Virus record (IMG/VR): IMGVR_UViG_3300027746_000697
Span: 52,632 to 116,631 of that record
Length of the DNA stretch: 64,000 bases
DNA from: a virus
Strand: one strand, 5' to 3'
Shown here in pieces: positions 43,180-52,714 of the stretch. A model generated the notes under the pieces. The model worked only from the letters and a program-made list of their open reading frames with translations. It made no database searches and was not told the origin of the DNA. Made by a program: the position numbers and the translations under genes. Position 1 is the first letter of the stretch. Every line of letters begins with the position of its first letter.

Positions 43180-44293
43180 AGCGTTCGAAGACTTTTACAA
43201 AGAAGAACCAATTAAACATTTGGTCTTACACAATCACAACAACGTGTTAGTTAGTCCTCCGTTTGCTACAGAACAATGTAAAGACTATAGTAAAGTAATG
43301 TGTAAAGACGGGGACAAGACTTGGTTTATAGAATTAGACTTGCCTCCAGCTACTAGTAAATTTAATGCCATCTCAAGTATAGGCGATAGTGTTTGGTTTA
43401 TTCCCTATGGTATATGGGATGATTTCAATGTAGTTGTACAATTAAAAGATTTTAAACCAATATACCATTATATCGACAAGCCGGGCAAAGGACAATTCTA
43501 TAGTTCAGCAACTGACGGCAAAACAGCATTTAGTTTTCCTTTAGGTTACGAAGAAACTAGCTATGGTATACATATCAAAGATGATGTCGTACATACTGTA
43601 GAATTTGATAGACAAGAACACACTAAAACTCACATGGGCACTGTACATGCCAATGGCAGATACTGGAGTGCGCCACGCGGCGATACTGCTGGTTATATTA
43701 ACATGACTAGTTTTGATGGTGTTAACATAGAGACATTTCCAATCAATGTTAAAAATCCTAGCGTAACTAGAAAGTATTCGGACATAATTGTAAATGGTAA
43801 TACACTTTACATTTTACCATTTGGGGAGACTTGTGGGGTATCGGAGTTAATAGAATTTGATACGGTTACAAACACATATAAACTTCATGAGTTAGACATT
43901 CCTGATTTTGCTAAGAAATATAATGCTGGGGTGCTAGTAGAAGATACAATCATAGCTTTGCCTTATGGAGATGAACATGCAGACGACAGTCAATGGGGAT
44001 TAACTTACAACATTGTTACTGGCAAGTATTCTACCTTTGACATAGGATTATCATTTGGTGGCAAGTATAGATTTAGGTCGGGTGTTGCATACGGTGGCAA
44101 TGCTATGTTTTTACCTACCGGAACTCCCAGCTGTCCTATTTTAACTATTAACAAGCATGGAAAAATATTAGCAAGGGATATGCTTGCTGATCATTTACTA
44201 GGAAGACCTATTATACATAAGAACAGCGTAGTGACTATAGGTCACAATTTTAATGACAAAGAAAGTTATATAGTAACTTTGGATTCTTTTTGA
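43169..44293 (+). CDS. Beta-propeller protein, paralogue of the preceding one
   Basis: 374 residues with about seven repeats: VLVSPPFA, VWFIPYGI, AFSFPLGY, RYWSAPRG, LYILPFGE, IIALPYGD and AMFLPTGT. The order and spacing follow the 41956 protein but similarity is moderate. Its 3' end overlaps the 3' end of the convergent radical SAM gene by 28 bases. The two propellers could be surface-exposed receptor binders or scaffolds for the modification enzymes. Confidence 0.75.
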   Translation: MKYKAFEDFYKEEPIKHLVLHNHNNVLVSPPFATEQCKDYSKVMCKDGDKTWFIELDLPPATSKFNAISSIGDSVWFIPYGIWDDFNVVVQLKDFKPIYHYIDKPGKGQFYSSATDGKTAFSFPLGYEETSYGIHIKDDVVHTVEFDRQEHTKTHMGTVHANGRYWSAPRGDTAGYINMTSFDGVNIETFPINVKNPSVTRKYSDIIVNGNTLYILPFGETCGVSELIEFDTVTNTYKLHELDIPDFAKKYNAGVLVEDTIIALPYGDEHADDSQWGLTYNIVTGKYSTFDIGLSFGGKYRFRSGVAYGGNAMFLPTGTPSCPILTINKHGKILARDMLADHLLGRPIIHKNSVVTIGHNFNDKESYIVTLDSF

Positions 44294-45180
44294 AGATAAA
44301 TATCGCTAAGACAACTACATTTGTTAGCAGGGCACGTTATAGGATCAGTTGGTAAGGTATAATTTTCCAAGTTGCCTAACTTGCCGCCTTGCTTACACTC
44401 AGATCTATATATGTCGCCCCACATGTCAATACTAAGCATATCTAAGCCTGCCCAGCAATTCCAACCTTTGTAATTGTTTAAACCTTTTACAATAATATCG
44501 TTTCCTGTGACAGGCAAGTTATCAAGCAATAGAGATCCCCTGTGTATTTTTGAATCATCTATTTTTCTAAAATACGGCCAAGATTTAATAATAGCTTTTT
44601 GTTCGTCAGTGTAGTCACTTACATTGTTAGTTACAAATTCGCCGCTAGTTTTGTCTAAAACTACTTTAGGCCAAATAGCCAACTTGTTAGTTCCGTTGTA
44701 CAATTGCTGGCCTATTTGAACTATACGATCAAATTTGTCTTGCACCATCATTAAATTAACAACAACTACACATTCCACTGCGTTGGCAATATTGATGATA
44801 TGATCAATATCGGCATATTCGTCGTGGAAACTAATCATGATACCATCTGCAAATTTGCTAATTTCTTTATAGTATTCAACTGTTTGACTTCCATTAGTTA
44901 AGAAAGTAAATTGATGACCTTTGGATTTAACTAGTTTAGCCAAGTCTAAAAAATGTTTCCAATATGTAGGTTCGCCGCCACTAATTCTATAACAAATATT
45001 TTTACCAAGGATATCAAATTTGGTTACAAATTGTTCAACTACCTCCCAGTTAGGTTGGCCAGTACTACCGTCATTGAGGTAGTCAGGACAATAGCTACAA
45101 CGATAATTGCATTTATTTGATAAGGTCCATGCAACTAGGAACCAATTCTTTTTACTAGGATCAGCGTAAGTTAGCTTCAT
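44266..45180 (-). CDS. Radical SAM protein
   Basis: 304 residues. Core WTLSNKCNYRCSYCPDYLND near residue 20 (C-x3-C-x2-C), CYRISGGEPTYW (G-G-E-P), GIMISFHDEYADIDHI. The C-terminus has a cysteine set NCWAGLDMLSIDMWGDIYRS, ECKQGG, CPANKCSCLS, which fits an auxiliary iron-sulfur cluster. Shares this plan with 50197 and 53987 (W-x-L-T-S-T/N-x-C-N-Y start, C-terminal Cys set). Overlaps the upstream hydroxylase-like gene by four bases. Confidence 0.9.
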   Translation of the reverse strand: MKLTYADPSKKNWFLVAWTLSNKCNYRCSYCPDYLNDGSTGQPNWEVVEQFVTKFDILGKNICYRISGGEPTYWKHFLDLAKLVKSKGHQFTFLTNGSQTVEYYKEISKFADGIMISFHDEYADIDHIINIANAVECVVVVNLMMVQDKFDRIVQIGQQLYNGTNKLAIWPKVVLDKTSGEFVTNNVSDYTDEQKAIIKSWPYFRKIDDSKIHRGSLLLDNLPVTGNDIIVKGLNNYKGWNCWAGLDMLSIDMWGDIYRSECKQGGKLGNLENYTLPTDPITCPANKCSCLSDIYLQKESKVTI

Positions 45181-45833
45181 TGTGACATTGAATGTTTAAT
45201 GATTAAATCGTGTGTTCTACGATTTAACTTCACTGTTAAGATTAAGTTGTATAAGTTATCTGAAAAGCTAAAGACACTATGATTTAATTGAAAATTAACA
45301 AAATACAAATGAGCACGTTCAGGCTTAAATATTTGATCGTGTAATATTTGTACGTAATTAAAATCAGAACAGCTACCAAACACACACGACAATCGAAAGT
45401 ACTGTGGCGCAACTCCTGCAAAATCTCTATGGGGAGGAAAATACCCTCCTTGATTTACCTTCAATATATGTACTCGACCAATGTCAGGATAAAATACATC
45501 AACTAAGTCTTTGATTTCTGGAACTGAATAATATACATCTGTGGGAGTTGTAAAATTTTCTTCTTTCATTTCCACATTGTGGTATTTTTGCATATATCCA
45601 AAACTATTAAGATGGTAGTTATCCATAACATCGCCAGTATGGCTAGTTACGGGTAATCCCCAGCGATTGTTATGCACGTCTTTCTTTTCATTATACGGAC
45701 ACCAGTTTTTAGAAAACTTTGCAAGCCCGGTTAACGTTGCAGTTTCGGGTAGTCTTAGATTTAATTTGGAATAACTTCCTAAGTTTGTTAAACTGTTCCA
45801 CAGCATTGCTCTTTCGAATTCTTCGTTAGTCAT
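45177..45833 (-). CDS. Asp/Asn beta-hydroxylase-like protein
   Basis: 218 residues. VHILKVNQGGYFPPHRDFAG (H-x-D) followed by FRLSCVFG, and HLYFVNFQLNHSVFSFSDNLYNLILTV with the distal His; the Arg of the last strand is replaced in the visible motif. The N-terminal half is family-specific. Overlaps genes on both sides. Confidence 0.75.
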   Translation of the reverse strand: MTNEEFERAMLWNSLTNLGSYSKLNLRLPETATLTGLAKFSKNWCPYNEKKDVHNNRWGLPVTSHTGDVMDNYHLNSFGYMQKYHNVEMKEENFTTPTDVYYSVPEIKDLVDVFYPDIGRVHILKVNQGGYFPPHRDFAGVAPQYFRLSCVFGSCSDFNYVQILHDQIFKPERAHLYFVNFQLNHSVFSFSDNLYNLILTVKLNRRTHDLIIKHSMSQ

Positions 45834-46578
45834 ACATCATCCCGTGCGTCATCGAGTAACTTTTACAGGCTAATTTCATTGCTTCTTTATTCCATGTTTT
45901 TCCTAAGGGAGATGCAATAATATGAATACGTGGAACATTGCTAAGATTTCTAACTCCGTGATATCTTGCAACATCTATAATTCTAACATCTCCAGGAACC
46001 CAAGGTACCAATCCTCCGTCTTCCAAACCAAATTCAACTCCGCTTGGGTTAATCATAGCAATGTTAATGCCGCCACCTAACATCTGTCCTTCCCAATCTC
46101 TGTGTGGATTAATATAACCGCCAGCATCTAAAACCATTATTCTAATTCTACTATAACTTGTAAAAGGTATATTGTCTTTAATCCATTGCACAGTCTTTGG
46201 AAAAATGTGGCAAGAATCTGTCCATGTTTCAACGGCATCATTAGAAACTATGCCTTCTTCTTTATAGTAACCGGAGTAATCAGACATTAAAGAAGAATAG
46301 CCATGCAACGTTACGGTGCGCCATCCTTTGCTATCTCCGGCTCTGTGAGGAATTGCAAGTTTGCTTGCTTTGTGTTGCAGTTCTTCTACAACTTCATCTA
46401 TTGATACATTAACATCTAAGCGTAAACAAGCACATTTACTACTTTCTCGTATCCAGTTAAAATAATTTGTTAAAATAGAATCGTCAGTTTGCCAGCCAAT
46501 GAATTCTTTAGGAGCAACTAGCGCATCCTTATTAAATGGGCGAACTCGTTCGTTGTCAAAAAACTGATCTATATCCAT
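45826..46578 (-). CDS. Aspartyl/asparaginyl beta-hydroxylase (PF05118-like)
   Basis: 250 residues. IRIMVLDAGGYINPHRDWEG (H-x-D), IAMINPSGVEF, and DVARYHGVRNLSNVPRIHII (distal His, R-I-H) are the classic signature; GWRTVTLHGYSS matches GWGSLTLHGL of the 39783 protein. These two are the most canonical hydroxylases of the window. Overlaps the upstream unknown gene by ten bases. Confidence 0.87.
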   Translation of the reverse strand: MDIDQFFDNERVRPFNKDALVAPKEFIGWQTDDSILTNYFNWIRESSKCACLRLDVNVSIDEVVEELQHKASKLAIPHRAGDSKGWRTVTLHGYSSLMSDYSGYYKEEGIVSNDAVETWTDSCHIFPKTVQWIKDNIPFTSYSRIRIMVLDAGGYINPHRDWEGQMLGGGINIAMINPSGVEFGLEDGGLVPWVPGDVRIIDVARYHGVRNLSNVPRIHIIASPLGKTWNKEAMKLACKSYSMTHGMMYD

Positions 46579-47321
46579 GGCAAGGCTTCAAATCTTTTAT
46601 CTAATTTTTTATTTTGGATATCTTTGGCTCGCACACAGTCAAAAAATTCGCCGTCGGCGGAATCCATTTCGACATACCAGTCAATTTTATCATTTGCAAG
46701 TATTTCAATAAATTGATTTTGCATTTGTAATCGTAACTTTACATCATAAATTAATGCGCTTACGCTATATAAGAAACAATTACTTACAACAAAAAATCCC
46801 TTAGTTCCATTACACGTTGATAAAAACTTTTTAAGTTCATCGGAATTAAAAATATCAAGTTGACTATAAGAAGATACTTCTTTATAAATCCCCATGGATT
46901 TGTGGATAGCTGTTGGACTTATATCGATAACATAATGATTATTACCCAGTAAACCAATGTCTATTGGATTTTTATCTACTTTATCGCCAGCGGCTAGTGA
47001 TATTAGACAATCAAAAGTTTTAAAATGTTCGCTAGGTATACGAATTCTATCTTCTGTATTATTTGTAAAGTATACATTAAAATTAAAAATGTCGTTTACA
47101 ACGTGGGTGTCTTTAACAGTATATGTTAATTCACTAGTAGGAAACAATGAACCAACTTCTGCTTGCTCTAAATGAGGCTCGGCACCGTTGGCACAATAAA
47201 ATACTTCGTACCCTTTGTTTAATAGGAATGCTGTATTGTATTCAGTAATAGATTTTGCCATTTCATTAAGGCTTCGATTGTGGTAATCTTTGTGTAACCA
47301 AAAAAATTCTTTTTGACTCAT
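46569..47321 (-). CDS. Unknown 250-residue protein
   Basis: First gene of the reverse operon behind the late motif at 47349. YHNRSLNEMAKSITEYNTAF at the start, then an alpha/beta arrangement with HYVIDISPTAIHKSMGIYKE, LDIFNSDELKKFLSTC and GFFVVSNCFLYSVSALIY in the places of methyltransferase motifs, but without the glycine-rich SAM loop. Might be a degenerate methyltransferase. Not recognised with confidence. Confidence 0.6.
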   Translation of the reverse strand: MSQKEFFWLHKDYHNRSLNEMAKSITEYNTAFLLNKGYEVFYCANGAEPHLEQAEVGSLFPTSELTYTVKDTHVVNDIFNFNVYFTNNTEDRIRIPSEHFKTFDCLISLAAGDKVDKNPIDIGLLGNNHYVIDISPTAIHKSMGIYKEVSSYSQLDIFNSDELKKFLSTCNGTKGFFVVSNCFLYSVSALIYDVKLRLQMQNQFIEILANDKIDWYVEMDSADGEFFDCVRAKDIQNKKLDKRFEALPWI

Positions 47322-47329
47322 ATCATCCC

Positions 47330-47337
47330 TATAAATA
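47330..47337 (+). promoter_or_regulatory. T4-type late promoter (TATAAATA), rightward
   Basis: A perfect consensus, 29 bases before ATG 47367. Confidence 0.75.
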
Positions 47338-47348
47338 GTCGGTGAACA

Positions 47349-47356
47349 TATTTATA
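47349..47356 (-). promoter_or_regulatory. T4-type late promoter (TATAAATA), leftward
   Basis: A perfect consensus on the minus strand, 27 bases before ATG 47321, facing the rightward copy at 47330. The two transcripts would start within a few bases of each other and overlap. Confidence 0.75.
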
Positions 47357-47366
47357 GGTACCGTTA

Positions 47367-47954
47367 ATGAATTATAATATTTCTGACAAAGTAATACCAG
47401 ATATTATCAACCCATCGGAGTTTGATAAACAACAAGTATTTGGTGATAATACTAGTAGCGGCCACGTAATTATACGTACATCAAAAAACGAACAATTACT
47501 TTATTTAGATTATGCAGGAATTGGCGGAGCACCGTTGTACATAGGATTAACTAAATCAAGAGGGGACCAGATTAACAAGTTACCAATTGGTGCAGACGAT
47601 ATGATAGGTGGCTTACAGGTATACGCACGAACTACGCCTGGTAATAGTTTAGGCTACTGCCAGGAAGAAACACCACTGGCGGGTGGTTTGCATTTTAAAG
47701 TGTCCAGTGATTATTGTGGAACCGGGTCAGTACCAACAGAATTTTTGTTAGCATTAACCAACACTGATGGCATGTCAATCAAATTAAAAGTTGATGCAGA
47801 AGGCAACTTACAAACAGCCGGTAATATTACATCTGGGAATTTAACTATAACTGATCAAGAAGTTATCGGCATGCATCTGCCAACCAAATTTGTAAAAGCA
47901 ATACTCGCTGGTGTTGAGTATGCTATAGCACTGCACCCAATTCTGGAAAAATAG
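47367..47954 (+). CDS. Fibre-associated virion-like protein
   Basis: 195 residues, beta-rich (GHVIIRTSKNEQLLYLDYAG, GLHFKVSSDYCGTGSVP). The segment AEGNLQTAGNITSGNLTI resembles the N-I-T repeats of the fibre at 31191. It looks like a short tail-fibre or fibre-tip protein. A consensus late promoter precedes it; no clear ribosome site (GTACCGTTA before ATG). Confidence 0.6.
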   Translation: MNYNISDKVIPDIINPSEFDKQQVFGDNTSSGHVIIRTSKNEQLLYLDYAGIGGAPLYIGLTKSRGDQINKLPIGADDMIGGLQVYARTTPGNSLGYCQEETPLAGGLHFKVSSDYCGTGSVPTEFLLALTNTDGMSIKLKVDAEGNLQTAGNITSGNLTITDQEVIGMHLPTKFVKAILAGVEYAIALHPILEK

Positions 47955-49227
47955 TTCTAAAATCAATTCCACGCTGTTGATCGCACTGTTCTAAATATTC
48001 AATAGTTATTGGTAACTTGCTTGACCAATCTTCTGCCATCATGTACTGCACTAACCCAAGCCATCGTTGTTGCCCATATGGATTGTTTATAAATTCAGGA
48101 TCAGACATTCTACGAGAACAAAAATACTCTATTCTTTTTTGCACAGTCTTTTTCAATGCTGGTGGCAATACTCTTATATTTAAATAACTAGGAAGATAAA
48201 CCAAATGGGTTCCAATTAATCCTGCGCCATAAGGAGGCAAATTAATTTTCTTAAAATTCATGCTTTCTTTCCAATGCACTAGTTCAGTTATGTTCAATAT
48301 ATTTAATAGCTGAACTGCACAGGCAATGTTTACTGTGATGTTGTTAGGAGTATCGTCCAATCGTATTATGTTAGCAACAACATCATTCCATTTACTAGGG
48401 TAACGAATATAGTCGTTACGTGCTTCGATAGAATCAACACTAAAATTAAACTTAACTTCTTTAAAGTGTTTCCACAACTCAAACAATTTTTCAGGCAGTT
48501 CTAATCCATTAGAATTATAACGCACAACACATAATTTTGCGGCACCAGTTTCTACCATAAACTCTAAAATCTTATAGTGTTCGGGTATTAACAACGGTTC
48601 TCCTCCTGCAAAATACAGCTCCCTGATGTTATATGCGTTTGAACGCATATCTTTTAAAAACGTGCCTTTTTGATACCATGTGTAATCAAAGTCTACATTC
48701 CAACTTTGATCTTGTTTTAATTCCTGTATTTTATATTTTGGATATTGTACTTTCCAATCCTTAATCCAACTACTGCTATCGTGTGGACTGCACATGATAC
48801 ATTTTAATTGGCAAAGATTTCCTAATCGTAAATCAAAGTAAGGAATAGAAACTGGTAACGATCCGTCTCCAGCTGTTTGATCTACGATTGATTTTAAATC
48901 TAAACGCTCTGACCATACTTGAGTTTCCCAATTGCGTTTGCTTTTAATACCTTGTGCTTCTTCTTTAAAACACTTTTCACAACTAGTTGGAATTTTATTA
49001 GACAACATGGCTAATCGTATATTTTTCATATACTGGCTATTCCATATTTCACCAATAGTGTGTGTTTTAAGATTGAGATTTTCAGTACCTTCTTTAACTA
49101 GCCCGGCATCCTTAATATCTATAATGCCAGCTCCGCTAGCATTTGCTGTACAGCAAACACGCACATCGCCATTGGGACGAGTGGCAAGATGTATAAATGG
49201 TAACGGGCATAGTGTAGAAGAGGTCAT
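47923..49227 (-). CDS. Radical SAM protein (Twitch/SPASM type)
   Basis: 434 residues. N-terminal auxiliary region CPLPFIHLATRPNGDVRVCC and CEKCFKEE; the core FDLRLGNLCQLKCIMCSPHD near residue 133 (C-x3-C-x2-C); ELYFAGGEPLLIPEHY (G-G-E-P); KFNFSVDSIEARNDYIRYPS. This layout is that of 'twitch domain-containing radical SAM' proteins, common in viral and bacterial peptide-modifying loci. Start overlaps the upstream radical SAM stop. Confidence 0.9.
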   Translation of the reverse strand: MTSSTLCPLPFIHLATRPNGDVRVCCTANASGAGIIDIKDAGLVKEGTENLNLKTHTIGEIWNSQYMKNIRLAMLSNKIPTSCEKCFKEEAQGIKSKRNWETQVWSERLDLKSIVDQTAGDGSLPVSIPYFDLRLGNLCQLKCIMCSPHDSSSWIKDWKVQYPKYKIQELKQDQSWNVDFDYTWYQKGTFLKDMRSNAYNIRELYFAGGEPLLIPEHYKILEFMVETGAAKLCVVRYNSNGLELPEKLFELWKHFKEVKFNFSVDSIEARNDYIRYPSKWNDVVANIIRLDDTPNNITVNIACAVQLLNILNITELVHWKESMNFKKINLPPYGAGLIGTHLVYLPSYLNIRVLPPALKKTVQKRIEYFCSRRMSDPEFINNPYGQQRWLGLVQYMMAEDWSSKLPITIEYLEQCDQQRGIDFRTIFPELGAVL

Positions 49228-50210
49228 GTTATAAACTGTGCTCCCTGTTTGTCAAAGGACCCGCATTGTTTAGAACATTCTTTAAGCCCTGATGAATTCC
49301 AACATTTTTCAATTTTGTTAAAGTATCCTGACTGGAAAATTTCAGCAAGTGTTTGTGTTTTTAAATTTGGCATGTCAAATATCTTGTCCATATAATCGTT
49401 TCTAGATGTAGACATGGGTGGCATCCATTCCATGTCTAGCCAACAACATGGCGACACCACTCCTGTCGCACTGATGTATAATTGAGAATCTCGTTTAGCT
49501 TTACAAGTAATTGTTGGCAACTCTTCTTTCTGCGCAGTCTTAACCATCTCTACCATAGCTTCGCTTCTGTTGGTAGGATATAATATATGGGTAGTTCTTC
49601 CAAGCTCATCTAGAACATTAAATTTGCCGTCTTTGAATCGGCTAGTATGTTTTGTAAAGAAATCTTTGAAACCTAGTTCAACACTTAGTTGTTTACATTC
49701 TTCAACTTGATGCATGTTGTGTTCAAATACTAACATATCCCATCTAGCATCGCCTCCTGCGGCTATAAATGCTTTAGCATTTGTTATAATAACATGCCAG
49801 TCTGTAGATATTCTGTACAAGTGATGTGTGTCTGCTAATCCGTCAATGCCAAATATAACTCTCACATTTTGCTTTGCAATATCTTCCCACCATTTTAATG
49901 ATCTAGCACTTCCGTTAGTGTGCATTTGTAACGACATGGTTGGATTATTCAATCTTAGATATTTAAAAACTTCCAATGTATCTTTTGCAACTACAGGATC
50001 TCCTAAGTTGCCACACATGGTAAGATGATTTAACTGCTTGATAAAATCAATATCAAACCAAGAAGTAAATTGTTCTAACGTAATTTCATCCAGTGTAATA
50101 AATGGATCCAATACGCCGCCTGCGATTCGTCTAGGACACATAGGGCATTTAGCTTGACATTTGCTAGTAATCTCAAGGTGTATATTTTTAATATCATTAT
50201 AATTGTACAT
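49224..50210 (-). CDS. Radical SAM/SPASM protein
   Basis: 328 residues. Core HLEITSKCQAKCPMCPRRIAGG near residue 11 (C-x3-C-x2-C), LTMCGNLGDPVVAKD where the usual G-G-E-P is G-N-L-G-D-P, and VIFGIDGLADTHHLYR. The C-terminal SPASM-like set CKAKRDSQLYISATGVVSPC, CWLD then LKECSKQC fits a second cluster. Overlaps both neighbours, so it is translated with the other two radical SAM genes. Confidence 0.9.
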   Translation of the reverse strand: MYNYNDIKNIHLEITSKCQAKCPMCPRRIAGGVLDPFITLDEITLEQFTSWFDIDFIKQLNHLTMCGNLGDPVVAKDTLEVFKYLRLNNPTMSLQMHTNGSARSLKWWEDIAKQNVRVIFGIDGLADTHHLYRISTDWHVIITNAKAFIAAGGDARWDMLVFEHNMHQVEECKQLSVELGFKDFFTKHTSRFKDGKFNVLDELGRTTHILYPTNRSEAMVEMVKTAQKEELPTITCKAKRDSQLYISATGVVSPCCWLDMEWMPPMSTSRNDYMDKIFDMPNLKTQTLAEIFQSGYFNKIEKCWNSSGLKECSKQCGSFDKQGAQFIT

Positions 50211-51213
50211 TGTTATTCCTCTTTGTCACCCGTATATCTGATGTACAATCACACCATATCTTCTTACATTTAATAGGAGCAACTAACTCGGGTTTGAATT
50301 TAGAAATAAAATCAGGATCGTTTATATTTAAACTTGTATTAAAAATCTGTTCGCCGCAGTTACCTTCTACTTCACCTGCATAATTAATTCCAAGCCTGTC
50401 AAGGCCTACATTGCAATCCCAACCATAAAATTTATTCCACCCGTTTTCCATTAGTCGAAAAGAATCATAAGGTTCTTCAGTGCCATTTGAAAATATTACT
50501 TTTGCTTCTTTTTTATCAGTCTCGTCTATCTTACCAGCATTTTTCATGCGCATTACATATTCATCAGACGGGCGTTTTTTAACAGTATCTCTCATAAAAT
50601 CAAAATGTTCATTTTGATAATTTGTCATTACTTCTCCAGTTAACGGATCTGTGAGCAACACAGTTTTAACAAGCCACGGAGTTGGATGATTGACTAATTG
50701 ATTTAACATACCCATACTAACGTCCCACGCTAGTGGATCCATTAATACTCGGCCTGCACAGAACGCATCTGTTTCTTTGTATATCAAATCTAATAATTCT
50801 ATAATATGAGCAACATCACATTGTTCTCGGTGTACACTAATCTGTATATCGTCAAAATATTTGGCATACTCTTTCCACCAACGTATAGTCCGTGAACCGT
50901 TAGTATTAAGTGTAACACGGCAATCAGTAGATTCGTGTATGCGTTTAACAAACTCTCCTAATTCGGGCCACAAAGTCGGCTCGCCGCCCGATAAGGACAA
51001 TCGTATATTTGTTTTATTAAAATGAATTTTATAAGTTGATATTAGATGTTCTATATTCTTACAAATTAATTCTAAATTTGGAGGAAATCTATGTTTCCCG
51101 TCGTGAGAACCAGGCCAACAATAATTACATTCATAATTACAAGTGGAAGTTAACGACCATGTGATATACAAATAGTCGTTATGATTAAAATTAACAATAG
51201 CAATTGGTTTCAT
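50197..51213 (-). CDS. Radical SAM protein
   Basis: 338 residues. Core YITWSLTSTCNYECNYCWPG near residue 18, LSLSGGEPTLWPEL, DIQISVHREQCDVAHI; C-terminal Cys set GWDCNVGLDRLGINYAGEVE, NCGEQ, CKKIWCDCTSDI. Closely similar in plan to 44266 and 53987, forming a sub-family of three. In the same operon as 49224 and 47923. Confidence 0.9.
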   Translation of the reverse strand: MKPIAIVNFNHNDYLYITWSLTSTCNYECNYCWPGSHDGKHRFPPNLELICKNIEHLISTYKIHFNKTNIRLSLSGGEPTLWPELGEFVKRIHESTDCRVTLNTNGSRTIRWWKEYAKYFDDIQISVHREQCDVAHIIELLDLIYKETDAFCAGRVLMDPLAWDVSMGMLNQLVNHPTPWLVKTVLLTDPLTGEVMTNYQNEHFDFMRDTVKKRPSDEYVMRMKNAGKIDETDKKEAKVIFSNGTEEPYDSFRLMENGWNKFYGWDCNVGLDRLGINYAGEVEGNCGEQIFNTSLNINDPDFISKFKPELVAPIKCKKIWCDCTSDIRVTKRNNNVQL

Positions 51214-52100
51214 ATTATCCTAGATTTTTTTAATAACGACGGCACATCATTGATTATAAGTAAGTTTATACCTATAATGGTTTTATAATTGCATAACATC
51301 CTAACCCAGTCAGATCTTTCTGGAACGTAGAAGCTATTCCAAGATTGCGGCATCACCATCTTACCTAGTAACAAATATCCAATAGCCATATCGGGTGTTA
51401 TAGATTTTCCCGGACATGTATCAGTAAACCATTGTATAAATTTGTTTAATCGGTAAAACGGAGATGGGCTCGGTGGACGGAATACAAGATACCCACCTGC
51501 TTCTAAATGCGTTTCTGCTTGTAACTGGCCATCAGTTAAACTATTAGGATCGTTATCAGATTGTAATTCTAACCAATGTTTTCCTTTATGGGTATAGTTC
51601 ATGCATAAGTCTCCAAATTCCCTGTCAGCTTTAAAAAATAAAAAATCTTCACTTGTTAACGGAATTAGGTTCCTAGGTTCAAATCTAAAATATGCATTAA
51701 CACGGGGCTCACTATTAATTTGAATCTTATATTGTTCATACGAATGTATGCTGTCGTTAATGATTTTCCACAACTCGCAATTAACAGGAACCGTTGCTCT
51801 ATGTAACAAATTTAAATCTGAGTCTGATGTAATTACAGGAATATTGATTTCGTATTTTTTGTTTATTTTATCAACTGTATTGTTTATAGTTTTTAATAGT
51901 ACAACTTCATCGTCCTTGGATACATTGAAACTGGTATCGCTTATAAATAAATTTTTATTATTAATAGCATCGGTTAACAACTTGTAAAACTTATTGGCTG
52001 CTGGCCAATCGTACATTGCATAAAACAAACTAATATTTTCAGAGCCATTAGAAAATACAATTTCAATTCCTGGCCGGTTGTTGTAAATGTCATACTCCAT
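51210..52100 (-). CDS. Unknown 296-residue protein of the radical SAM operon
   Basis: Start set at ATG 52100, which overlaps the upstream stop (TAATG); a longer start at 52160 is less likely. Opens MEYDIYNNRPGIEIVFSNGS. Mixed alpha/beta with FRFEPRNLIPLTSEDFLFFK and an Asp/Asn-rich AETHLEAGGYLVFRPPSPSP region that faintly recalls an oxygenase H-x-(E) strand, but no full motif is seen. Located between a methyltransferase-like and a radical SAM gene. Confidence 0.6.
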   Translation of the reverse strand: MEYDIYNNRPGIEIVFSNGSENISLFYAMYDWPAANKFYKLLTDAINNKNLFISDTSFNVSKDDEVVLLKTINNTVDKINKKYEINIPVITSDSDLNLLHRATVPVNCELWKIINDSIHSYEQYKIQINSEPRVNAYFRFEPRNLIPLTSEDFLFFKADREFGDLCMNYTHKGKHWLELQSDNDPNSLTDGQLQAETHLEAGGYLVFRPPSPSPFYRLNKFIQWFTDTCPGKSITPDMAIGYLLLGKMVMPQSWNSFYVPERSDWVRMLCNYKTIIGINLLIINDVPSLLKKSRII

Positions 52101-52714
52101 TATACTTTTCCTATAATCATCCATCGTTTGTATAATGGTAATTCTAGTTCGCCAGCCCATAGTACATTGATATCACATTGTTTCTTAAACTCTTCTAAAC
52201 TGCTAGCTGTACGAACATGCTCTGGAATATTATAATTATTACTTTGTAATACAAGTAACGAGTTGTGAGGAACTCCAGACTTCCATAAGTCATATTGATC
52301 TTGCGTAATATGTTCGCAACTGGTATTGATTATGATATTTGCATCGCTTCTTATAGCACACATATCCAAAGTAACTGCTTTAAACTGCCCTTGCATTTCT
52401 TCTTGCTTATTCATCATAGTAGCAATTGGTTCGCATACTGGATCTATATCAATGCTACGAATGTTGGCAACAGGAATTCTACTTTGAAATAACATACTGG
52501 CCAGCACTCCAACCCACCCGCCATGAATATCAATGGAAAACGGCTTGGGCATTGTACAATCAACTTTTGGATGTACTGCTAGTTCCAATGCATCTATCAA
52601 CCATTCTTTGCTTTTAAGTTGTCCACTCCAAAACGCATCCATGGTCCGCATAGGATCAGGGCTTTGTCGGATAGCTTGCATCCAATAGTGTAAGTGTTCT
52701 GTATCAATTTTCAT
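52100..52714 (-). CDS. SAM methyltransferase-like protein
   Basis: 204 residues. FSIDIHGGWVGVLASMLFQS in the place of motif I, RSIDIDPVCEPIATMM as the acidic motif II, KAVTLDMCAIRSDANIIINT and SCEHI as motifs III and IV. The glycine-rich loop is I-H-G-G-W-V-G instead of G-x-G-x-G. This matches a set of phage methyltransferase-like proteins of unknown substrate. Overlaps the upstream radical SAM gene. Confidence 0.72.
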   Translation of the reverse strand: MKIDTEHLHYWMQAIRQSPDPMRTMDAFWSGQLKSKEWLIDALELAVHPKVDCTMPKPFSIDIHGGWVGVLASMLFQSRIPVANIRSIDIDPVCEPIATMMNKQEEMQGQFKAVTLDMCAIRSDANIIINTSCEHITQDQYDLWKSGVPHNSLLVLQSNNYNIPEHVRTASSLEEFKKQCDINVLWAGELELPLYKRWMIIGKV

